A stretch of DNA of 64,000 nt from Paragorgia papillata (taxonomy: Eukaryota; Cnidaria; Anthozoa; Scleralcyonacea; Coralliidae), in assembly GCA_035771165.1 (NCBI GenBank), contig JAWNZC010000368.1:3072501-3136500 (forward strand). The letters run 5' to 3'. How positions within the stretch are numbered: position 1 is the first letter of the stretch; each line of letters opens with the position of its first letter. Of the stretch, positions 18,101 to 29,940 are shown one piece after another. The position numbers and the translations under genes are program-made. The notes beneath the pieces were generated by a model. It was given only the letters and a program-made list of their open reading frames with translations, ran no database searches and was not told the DNA's origin.

Positions 18101-21100
18101 CATGACGTCCAGTGCAAACCAAGAATAGACCTTTTTAACAAATGCAGAGTATGTCATTTTCCGCCATTGACGTCATTTTCAGTTTTTCTGAATTATATTG
18201 AAAATATACAAAAGCTAATTAGACAATAAACGAAATTCAAAAGAAAAATGAAAAGAAATTGACGTCATAAGGTGAAAATTACGTATTCTACAGTATATTT
18301 AAAAGTCTATAATTAGTCTATCCGTAAATAACTTTAAGGTGACGCCGTATTTTTAATGTAGTCTGTTTTACTTTTTATAGCTGACATTTCTCTTCCATCT
18401 TTTGGTGATAGTATTTACGTCTCTAAAGGATCCCATGTTTCTTTACCATGGACATATGACTTTCCTGGAAAAACAGTTATCTTTACTCAGTGGGCTTTCC
18501 GTAATGATGTTAAATCGAATGAAATACTTGCCTATATTGTTGGTGGCACAGTAACTATAGCCAACAGCAGTTTACCTAATATTGACGTCACACAGCCAGC
18601 AACATTGGTGTTGAAAAATATAAACCTGGATTATAATGGAACATACACACTTGAAGTTACTGTGCTTGGTGTGTCTCCTGCTCCTTCTTCTGATATTCTG
18701 GTTATTGTTGTAGGTAAGAAATTGATTGTTTTTTTTGCGACTGATGTCGTGCAAACTGTTTTCTAATAAACAGTTATTGAACAGTTATGCATAGTCTACC
18801 TGTATATAATGCTCATGAACAATACCGTAGAATTCCGAAAGTAACGGCCCCCGTTACTTTCGGATTTAGCAGCCCTTGGGAGGCCGCTACTTTCGGGGGG
18901 GCTGCTACTTTCGGATGGTTGAAATACGTTGGGAAGAATTTAGAAATATCAAAAGTCTCCGTTCATCAGTAACTATTTATTTACTACGTTAGTCCTATTT
19001 TCATGTAACTTTCTCTGAGGATCATTCTGTATCGGCGGCGATGGTGGCAACTTATATAAAGAGAGAACATGTTGTAATTTGTAAATATTGAAAAATTAAA
19101 GACGAACACGTGCTTTCATCGAACAGAAATGTCGATAATCGAAAAAACACATATTACTAGCTTTAAGTTGATTGTTAAGTTTTAATACGAACATTACCTT
19201 TTTGTTGGATAAACATGTATTTGAAACATTAAAAATATGCGCCACATTCGAAGGGGTCGCTACTTTTTTTTTGGGGGGGGGGGGGGGGGGCGCTAATTTC
19301 GGGAAATTTTAGAAGTGTCGCAAATTCAACGGTACTTTCGGAATCCTACGGTATATCACAAAAGCTATTGAAAAATGTTCGGGGTAAAAATTTTAAAATT
19401 GATTAGTAAGCTAAACGGAAAGTACTTTAAAAATTGGAATACATCTGCTATTTTGATTTTAATAGTTAACAAAAACTATGGTGGCAAATACGAGGCCTAG
19501 TACATTGCAGAAGTAATAAGTTTTCACAGAACGTTTAGAACATTTGTGGTCATATAATAAACTACTTATTGGCCTCGCTTGTTCGGTCTGTCCTCGTGAA
19601 ATATTGGACCTCTGTTTTCTGCGCAGACCTCGCTTCGTTGCGCCCGCTCGGTCCGTATTAAAAACGTCTGTCCGATATTTTAGTAGTACAGACCTCTCGC
19701 TCAGTCAGAAAGTAGTAATTATGTGGTTCGATTTCTCAGGTTTTGAATTTCACGTAGCCGTTTTGTCAGTTGACATGAAGATTATGTTTTCATGGTTATT
19801 GCTCTTCTTGCGTGTTCGGGTTTCAGTCATCTTGATTGTCTGCTATAACCACTTGACCTCTATATAACTGGACTGCGGTTCCACGATACTTTTGTATTAC
19901 ATGAAGTGTCCCCAATTGAACGATGCCATCTTGTTAGGTCTTCCGACGTTTAAAGTGTACCGAAGTAACACATCTTCCCGAACACGAAGAAACTCAAGAA
20001 ACATAGAAATACAACATAAAACTATCCAGAACTATCCTTTAAAAAGAAACCTGTAAGTATGTTTGGTTTAGTTGCACTTTTTGCTCTCCGACAATCGTTT
20101 TTGGCTTTCAAAATGTTTGTCAACTCTCAGCTCGTTTTTTTTCTTCTAAATTTGGTCCCATGCCCTTTTTACTCTCATAAGACACGGTTAGCCAAAAGCT
20201 GGCCTGTGATTGGTCAATTTCGCGGCTAAGACCTGCCATTTCTTCGTGAGGCACCCGTAGTCCAGTTATATAGAGGTCAGTGGCTATAACTAATTTGTCG
20301 CTATTTTTTGTTGAGGTGTAAGCATGTCACTAACTTTGAATACACCCGTTTTCTACCTGGGCCCCTTCTAAATTCAATCGATAGAATTTAATTCGGGCTT
20401 ATAGTTGTTACCGCATAAATTAGTGCATGGCACCATAACTCGTAATAGCACGGATCTGGTCACGTGATTTTTAATTAGCGTCGTTATGTTGATTTAGGGA
20501 GGGGTGAGTGAGGTATTGAGCTTGATAGATGACTTATATAGACTTGACAAAAGTCGAATAGTATGCTCTTTTTCAATCGAAACATTCACCTCTATAGCCG
20601 TAATCGTACACGCAGTTCAAATATGTCGAATAGTTGGCTTCCAACGTTCATGGAACTGCAAAAAGATTTTAAAAGTTTTTTGGTAGGTTTTCATTTCTAT
20701 GGAGAGCAACCACGAGCTTTTTCAGTTGTATCGAGTGTTGTCGCAAGCAGCGGGTTCGAGGGAGTATCAGGTTCCTCATAATGAAGACATCAAATTATTC
20801 AGAGGGCCTAAAGATCGATTCGGATATGTCAAAAGAGAGTTAAGTTGAATTTTTTAGGTATTTCAATTTTCACATAAAGAATATTAGGAATATGCGCAAT
20901 CTTTCTCGTAACGTACGACCGGTGTCACTTCTCACTCTTCATTTTTGCGCCTACGTTGCTATGGTAACGGTAAAACGGTAGACGTTATGTACCCGTGAAA
21001 ACCTATCTGACTGGGTATATTCGCACTTTTTTTGCGTAATAGATTGCTTCTATCATATTCATTCGGAGCGCATCAAAGAGCCATATAAGCGAAGGTGTGC

Positions 21101-24100
21101 CGATGTTTTCCAATGTAGCAACGAAGTAAGTAACATGGTAATGTAATCTAGTGGAATATAGCGTCCATCTACTTTCTGCTTCTGAGCTTCGTCCACCTTG
21201 TCTACGAACGATTGATTCATTGAAAACGAATTGTTTCTGTATTCCACAACAATCAAAGCCATCAATTTGCTGAGTGAAACAAATTATGCAGTAATTGAAT
21301 ACTCTTATTGACATTGTAGAAATGTTTATGTTTACCGAATTTTAACCATTCAGTACTTTTTCTCTTTTTCAGTTCAGCCAGTGGCTGATATTAGCTGTGC
21401 TACTCTTGTGAATGTCACTGAAGGAGAAAATGTTTCATGTATTTGTTCTGGAGTGAGTGGCAACCCTCCTCCTACTGCATATTGGCTTAAAGATCACAAT
21501 TCAATACCTATAACAAAGGGATATCTGACAGCGCTACTAGACATAAAAAACGCCAGTAAGAACGATAATGGGACATACATTTGTCGAGTGCAAAGTGGAA
21601 CTTTAACTGACGGACAACGAGTTGACATTACTGTTTTTGGTAAGTATATTTACTTATGTTGTTGGAATATTTATTGTGGGACAGCGAAGGTGGCGAATAA
21701 TGATATTAGGTGCTCAACCTCGTCCCCAGGGCCATTTGTAGCGAACTGGGCCAAGATGGCGAATAAAACAGAATGGCGGGAACAAATGGCCCTGGTGGAG
21801 CATTATTCGAATCTGCTGTCCTCGTTGAAATACTTTATTATTTAATAATATTCAAACGCCATCGACGAACATTATATATCAGCACTGAAGACTTTGATAT
21901 TTATAAATTTTATAAATTTGATTCAGAAAGTCCAGAAACAAATTAACACTTCTTACTTGCTTTCTATAAAAGCAATGTTATAATATAGACGCTACTGATG
22001 GTCATTAACTGATTTGATAAATTTATTAAGACAATGTCTTGTTATTTGTATGGTTTTGGTTATTCTTGATTTCTTAAATAGTTTGCTAAATAGTTCACAT
22101 ATACAAGCCAACGTGGGGGGGGGGGGGGGGGGGGGGTATCAGGGCGTAACCGAGCGGGGGTTTTTTTCGAGCATTTTTATCGAAAATGGCCGGTAAATTG
22201 ATATAATATTGATATTGGTCGGTTTTTAAAACCAAAGCGGTCGGTAAATTTAGCCGTTTATGGTGGTATCTTACCTTACCATTTGTTGTCAAGTCATTTT
22301 CACTTGTATAAAGTTGTATTCGTATGTTAGGATTATTGCTATTTATTAGCGCCTTAGCTAGCGGTACTGATCATTCTGTGAGTCCGTGATTCATACGAAT
22401 TATCGAAGAAAAAAACGCACTGAAAACTTGACCAAAATTACCAAATTTACAGCATCAAATATGTAAGCATCGAATCTTACAATTAACTTTAGTAAGGTAA
22501 AGAAGACAAGTAATTATTAATTCAGGCCCGTCGGAAGCGGGAAAAAAAAAATTTGTAACATTCTTTTGAAGATGAAAAAATCTGTTAGATATTGCCCTGG
22601 ATTTGAACATGATTTTAAGTATCCTTAACTCCAATATAAATATTCTTGATTTCTTGGATATCATAGTTACTAATGAATCTTAGGCATTGCAAGAGTCACT
22701 CAAATTACGTCTTGTTTATTTTTATGTAAAATTTGAACTATGCCTGCCGCAAAATGAGCTGAAAACATTCGCTCAAATTGCAGGAAATGGTGTTTCTAAG
22801 GCTCTATATTTCAAAAATTTCCGGGGGACATACCCCCGTACCCCCCACCCTTTTCAGCCCCCCCCCCCAGTAATCCAATATGAATTTGCTTCCGACAGCC
22901 CTGAAATTAAATGCCTGTTTTGGCAGTTATGCAATCAGAAGTTTACCTCTAAGTAAGTTGTAACCACTGTGGACTACTAGACTGTAAGTAAGTTGTAACC
23001 ACTGTACATGCACTGTAGTTGTATAACCTAAATTACCTAATCTTTAATTAATAATATACCAGATTATAGAAATAAAAGCTGTAACTTTATTAACTTCTCT
23101 GTCTTAGATTGTATATTGTGTTCTAGTATTAATCTAGTTGTCTATAGCAAAATAAAAAGGCGCCCGAATATTTGTCCAGGATTCTTAGGAGTTAAGACAT
23201 GTACAAACAAGAACTTTTCAATTTCATCCTCCTGGTGCTTCTAATTTAATAGAGTTTAATAGTGAATACACCTATTGTGATTTCCTCAAAACACCAGGTT
23301 TTACCGCACTTTCATGCGCGAAAGTATGTGATTTTTGCGTGATTTTTGATTGAGTTTCGTCGGTAAATTTTGGAACAAACACCCCCCCAGTCGAAATGCC
23401 CTCGGTACGCCACTGGGGGGATAGCAATTCATGCAAAAAATAAGCTTAGCAATTAACATGGCATGATTTGCTCGAGTCGTTTCAACTAATTTTGTCAATG
23501 ATTGTAGAAATGTTTCCATTTGCCCATTGTCTACTATTCAGTGTTTTCTCTCCTTTTTTAGTTCGGCCAGTTCCTAACATTAGCTGTACTACTCCTGTGA
23601 ATATCACAGAAGGTGAAAACGTTTCATGTATTTGTTCTGGAGTGAATGGCAACCCCCCTGCTACTGCATATTGGCTTAAAGATAGCAATTCAATACCTAT
23701 AACAAAGGGATATCTGAGTGCGCCACTGGACATAAAAAACATTAGTAAGAACGATAATGGGTCATACATTTGCCGAGTGCAAAGTGGACCTTTAACTGAC
23801 GAACAACGAGTTGATATTACTGTTTTTGGTAAGTGTATTTACTCAGTCCCATGTTGTTGGAATATTTATTGTGGGACAGCGAAGGTGGCGAATAATGACA
23901 TTAGGTGCTCAACCTCGTACCCAGGGCCATTTGTAGGGAACTGGGCCAAGATGGCGAATAAAACAAAATGGCCGGAACAAATGGCCCTGGTGGGTGCTAG
24001 CTCAAAATGCGCAGTATATTGCGCATTTTATTAACTAGAACTCAGTTATTTACACAGTAATTATAGCTAATTACACCTAATTATTGCATGGTTTAAAATA

Positions 24101-27100
24101 TAATTTCCCGTACCATGTGCAGGAGTAGTGATACCCCTCCATATAGACTACAAAGGGATGCCGCCTCATTAAATATTCATTTTTTATTTATTCATTCTCA
24201 GGCTCCTTTAGGACCCTCTAACCCTAATTCCCCCCCCTAAACATTAGCTGTTACTCTACCCCCCTGGTATTCACTACGTCATAACCGACTATTATTTATG
24301 GATACGTCATTATTTCTCAGGCTCCTTTGAGACCTCCTAACCCTAATCTCATTATTTCTCAGGCTCCTTTGGGACTTCCTAGCTAACCCTAACTTCCCCC
24401 CTAAACCCTAGCTGTTACTGAACCCCACATGTAGTATGTCAATAACCGATAGCTCTCCGACTAATTTCCGAAGTTACGTCATTATCAAAAGGCATCCCAC
24501 TTTCTTCCTTATAAGTATTAGTAATTACCTTTTCATTTATACACTTTACCCCACTGTCAGTCAACACTTGTGGGACACATAGGTACAAAGAGCATGCGTA
24601 CAGTAAGCTTTAAACGAAATAGACGTTCTTTACAAGGAACGAGAGAGAAATTGATAGAGACACTTTATATTTTTTATCTGAAACCTTGTCTGGAGGAATA
24701 GAGAGAGTTTTTGAACAGCCTAAATGTCTGAATCGGCTGAGATAACGTATAGACTTGAATTAATAGTATATCATGAATATTATATTTTTAGAACCTAAAT
24801 ATTCAAAGAGAGTAAGTCATCCTAGAATCATTACTAACTAAACTCTCGTTTATAAAGCAAGTCAAGATATCGTAAGAAGAACTTAAGATATATTTTAGAT
24901 GAGGAATCACTTCGAGAAGTCAGGAAAAGAACGATTTTAAGTGTCGAAATATTAACTAAAGGCAAAGCGATTTATTACTTTGAAAGCGTTGCTACGCTTT
25001 CTGTTACTAAGTGTGATATTTGCATATTTATCCTCAGTGCAGGAGAAAAAAGAGAAACTCATTAGGGGTCATTAAGGAGATTAAGCGCTTAGGCAAGTCT
25101 AGGCGAGAAGGTCATTAACAGTGTTACCATAGCAAAACCGCGTCGCGTCCTTCATTCGTCTCAGGCTCCTTTGGGACCCTCTACTGTTACTCAACTGTGT
25201 AATACGTCACAACCGATAGCTCTCCGACTAATTCCAGAAGATCGTCATTATCAAAAGATGCTCGACTTATATAAGTAATAGGAACCAAATCTCATTTATG
25301 CACTTTACCTTACTGATCGACAGTCAGCAGTTGTGGGGCATGTTATCATATTCAAACAGAATAAGTCATCCTAGAATCATTGCTTACTAAACCCTTGTTT
25401 ATAAGTGAAGAAATCGTGAGAAGATAGAATGAGGAATCACTTTAAGCCGTATATAAGAAGAACTTAAGATAGTGTGAGGAATCAATTCGAAAAGCCGTGA
25501 GCTAACGGGTTTAAAGCGTATTAACACTGGCAAATAGCAACGTAAAGCTTGTATGTGAATATTATATTAGATATTTGGTTCGCTTTTGTTGTGTTTATAC
25601 GAGAACTGTGCAAAGTTCATCAAGGTTCGCTTTGGATGATAACTCTTAGCGAGTTGTTAGTCTAAATATATTTTATTGTCGGAGTCTACTTCGGAATATT
25701 ACAGAGCTTGGTTAAATAATTCGATGCTATGGTTTGGTAGTTTATAAAAAAAATCAGACTCGTACGCGTAGAACACAAAGGAGAAAAGCCATTAGAAACT
25801 CATTAAATCTTACTAATCAGCAAAACACCCTGGATTTGCATATATGGTAGAATATTTAATTGTTTTGGTGGGTTAAAGGAGGATAATAGGGGGCATGAGG
25901 AGGTATGCGTGGGCATGTTCGGGCGTGAAGGTTATTAGCAGTGTTACCATAGCGAAACCGCCTGGGGGTAACCCCCAAACACCCAGGAGGTAACCCCCAA
26001 ACACCCCTGGGATACCCAATCACCCATGGGGTACCCCAATCACCCCTGCGATACCCCAATCACCCCTGCGATACCCCAATCACCCCTGGGTTAACCTCGA
26101 AACACCACTGGGGTAACCCCCAAACACCCCCGTTCTTCTTCTCCTCTTCCTCTTCCTGTTTCTCCTCCTCTTCTCCTCCTCCTCCTCCTCCTCCTCTTTC
26201 TCCTCCTCCTCCTCCTCCTCCTCCTCCTCTTTCTCCTCCTCCTCCTCCTCCTCCTCCTCCTTCTCCTCCTCCTCCTCCTCCTCCTCCTCCTCCTCCTCCT
26301 CCTCCTCTTTCTCCTCCTCCTCTATAGTCCTAAATCCTAAGACTATATAGTCCTAAGTCCTAAGACTATAGTCCTAAGTCCTAAGACTATATAGTCCTAA
26401 GTCCTAAGACTATAGTCCTAAATCCTAAGACTATAGTTCACGGCTCCGTTGGAGCCAAGAGCTCAGAGCCGAAGGCTCGGAGCCAGGAGTTGAGGGCTCG
26501 GAGCCAGGAGCCGAGGGCTCGGAGCCAGGACTATAGGATTTAGGACTATAGTCTTAGGATTTAGGACTATAGGACTTAGGACTATAGTCTTAGGACTTAG
26601 GACTATAGTCTTAGGACTTAGGACTATAGGACTTAGGACTACAGTCTTAGGATTTAGGACTATATAGTCTTAGGACTTAGGACTATAGTCTTAGGACTTA
26701 GGACTATATAGTCTTAGGACTTAGGACGATAGTCTTAGGATTTAGGACTATAGTCTTAGGACTTAGGACTATATAGTCTTAGGACTATAGTCTTAGGACT
26801 TAGGACTATAGTCTTAGGACTTAGGACTATATAGTCTTAGGACTTAGGACTATAGTCTTAGGATTTAGAACTATAGTCTTAGGACTTAGAACTATATAGT
26901 CTTAGGACTTAGGACTATATAGTCTTAGGAGTTAGGACTATAGTCTTAGGATTTAGGACTATAGTCTTAGGACTTAGGACTATATAGTCTTAGGACTTAG
27001 GACTATAGTCTTAGGACTTAGGACTATATAGTCTTAGGATTTAGGACTATAGAGGAGGAGGAGAAAGAGGAGGAGGAGAAAGAGGAGGAGGAGGAGGAGG

Positions 27101-29906
27101 AGGAGGAGGATGAGGAGGAGGAGGAGGAGGAGGAGAAGGAGGAGGAGGAGGAGGAGAAGAAGAACGGGGGTGTTTGGGGGTTACCCCAGTGGTGTTTCGA
27201 GGTTAACCCAGGGGTGATTGGGGTATCGCAGGGGTGATTGGGGTATCGCAGGGGTGATTGAGGTACCCCATGGGTGATTGGGGTATCCCAGGGGTGTTTG
27301 GGGGTTACCTCCTGGGTGTTTGGGGGTTACCCCCAGGCGGTTTCGCTATGGTAACACTGCTAATAACCTTCACGCCCGAACATGCCCACGCATACCTCCT
27401 CATGCGCCCTATTATCCTCCTTTAACCCACCAAAACAATTAAATATTCTACCATATATGCAAATCCGGGGTGTTTTGCTGATTAGTAAGATTTAATGAGT
27501 TTCTAATGGCTTTTCTCCTTTGTGTTCTACGCGTACGAGTCTGATTTTTTTTATAAACTACCAAACCATAGCATCAAATTATTTAACCAAGCTCTGTAAT
27601 ATTCCGAAGTAGACTCCGACAATAAAATATATTTAGACTAACAACTCGCTAAGAGTTATCATCGAAAGCGAACCTTGATGAACTTTGCACAGTTCTTAAA
27701 CGTATAAACACAACAAAAGCGAACCAAATATCTAATATAATATTCACATACAAGCTTTACGTTGCTATTTGCCAGTGTTAATACGCTTTAAACCCGTTAG
27801 CTCACGGCTTTTCGAATTGATTCCTCACACTATCTTAAGTTCTTCTTATATACGGCTTAAAGTGATTCCTCATTCTATCTTCTCACGATTTCTTCACTTA
27901 TAAACAAGGGTTTAGTAAGCAATGATTCTAGGATGACTTATTCTGTTTGAATATTATAACATGCCCCACAACTGCTGACTGTCGATCAGTAAGGTAAAGT
28001 GCATAAATGAAATTTGGTTCCTATTACTTATATAAGTCGAGCATCTTTTGATAATGACGATCTTCTGGAATTAGTCGGAGAGCTATTGGTTGTGACGTAT
28101 TACACAGTTGAGTAACAGTAGAGGGTCCCAAAGGAGCCTGAGACCAATGAAGGACGCGACGCGGTTTTGCTATGGTAACACTGTTAATGACCTTCTCGCC
28201 TAGACTTGCCTAAGCGCTTAATCTCCTTAATGACCCCTAATGAGTTTCTCTTTTGTCTCCTGCACTGAGGATAAATATGCAAATATCACACTTAGTAACA
28301 GAAAGCGTAGCAACGCTTTCAAAGTAATAAATCGCTTTGCCTTTAGTTAATATTTCGACACTTAAAATCGTTCTTTTCCTGATTTCTCGAAGTGATTCCT
28401 CATCTAAAATATATCTTAAGTTCTTCTTACGATATCTTGACTTGCTTTATAAACGAGAGTTTAGTTAGTAATGATTCTAGGATGACTTACTCTCTTTGAA
28501 TATTTAGGTTCTAAAAATATAATATTCATGATATACTATTAATTCAAGTCTATACGTTATCTCAGCCGATTCAGACATTTAGGCTGTTCAAAACTCTCTC
28601 TATTCCTCCAGACAAGGTTTCAGATAAAAAATATAAAGTGTCTCTATCAATTTCTCTCTCGTTCCTTGTAAAGAACGTCTATTTCGTTAAAGCTTACTGT
28701 ACGCATGCTCTTTGTACCTATGTGTCCCACAAGTGTTGACTGACAGTGGGGTAAAGTGTATAAATGAAAAGGTAATTACTAATACTTATAAGGAAGAATG
28801 TGGGATGCCTTTTGATAATGACGTAACTTCGGAAATTAGTCGGAGAGCTATCGGTTATGACATACTACATGTGGGGTTCAGTAACAGCTAGGGTTTAGGG
28901 GGGAAGTTAGGGTTAGCTAGGAAGTCCCAAAGGAGCCTGAGAAATAATGAGATTAGGGTTAGGAGGTCTCAAAGGAGCCTGAGAAATAATGACGTATCCA
29001 TAAATAATAGTCGGTTATGACGTAGTGAATACCAGGGGGGTAGAGTAACAGCTAGTGTTTAGGGGGGGGGGGGAATTAGAGTTAGAGGGTCCTAAAGGAG
29101 CCTGAGAATGAATAAATAAAAAATGAATATTTAATGAGGCGGCATCCCTTTGTAGTCTATATGGGGGGGTATCACTACTTGCAGGAACAACCGACAAGGT
29201 CAAAATACAATTTAAAAAAACCAAAACAAAATCAAACCGTCTGATTTACGCCATAAGCTCTTGACCAATTAGAGGCTGAGATAGCCTGGCCTCCACCAGG
29301 GCCATTTGTTCCCGCCATCTTGGCCCTGGGTACGAGGTTGATCAGGTGCTATTGCGAGTGACGAACCATACTGGGTAAGTAGTGAAAAACTCTACTCGAC
29401 CGCGACTGGGGATTGGAACCCGCGACCTTCGGTTTACTAGTTTGACGCTCTCTCTAGTTACCCAGTATCGTTCGTTTGCTCTTGCTCTTACTCTTACTCT
29501 TACTCTTACTCTCTTACTCTTACTCTTACTCTTACTCTTACTCTTACTCTTACTCTTACTCTTACTCTTACTCTTACTCTTACTCTTACTCCTGCTCTTA
29601 CTCTTACTCCTGCTCCTGCTCTCGCTCTCGCTCTCGCTCTCGCTCTCGCTCTCGCTCTCGCTCTCGCTCTCGCTCTCGCTCTTACTCTTACGTTTACTTT
29701 TACTTTTACTCTCGCTCTTGCTCTCACTCTTACTCTCACTCTCACTCTCACTCTCGCTCTCGCTCTCGCTCTCGCTCTCGCTCTCGCTCTCGCTCTCGCT
29801 CTCGCTCTCGCTCTCGCTCTCGCTCTCGCTCTCGCTCTCGCTCTCGCTCTCGCTCTCGCTCTCGCTCTCGCTCTCGCTCTCGCTCTCGCTCTCGCTCTCG
29901 CTCTCG

Positions 29907-29940
<34 letters not shown>

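Larger units (their letters stand above)
24117..29187. mobile_element. Giant foldback element, 5.07 kb, in gene B intron 4
   Basis: The left arm (about 24117-26335) is repeated in inverted orientation as the right arm (about 27050-29187), with few mismatches by eye. For example, CTACAAAGGGATGCCGCCTC at 24150 has its complement at 29135. The arms contain no recognisable gene. The outermost part carries repeated CTCAGGCTCCTTTGGGA motifs. No clear target duplication was identified, so it could be a foldback transposon or a local inverted duplication. Confidence 0.85.
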
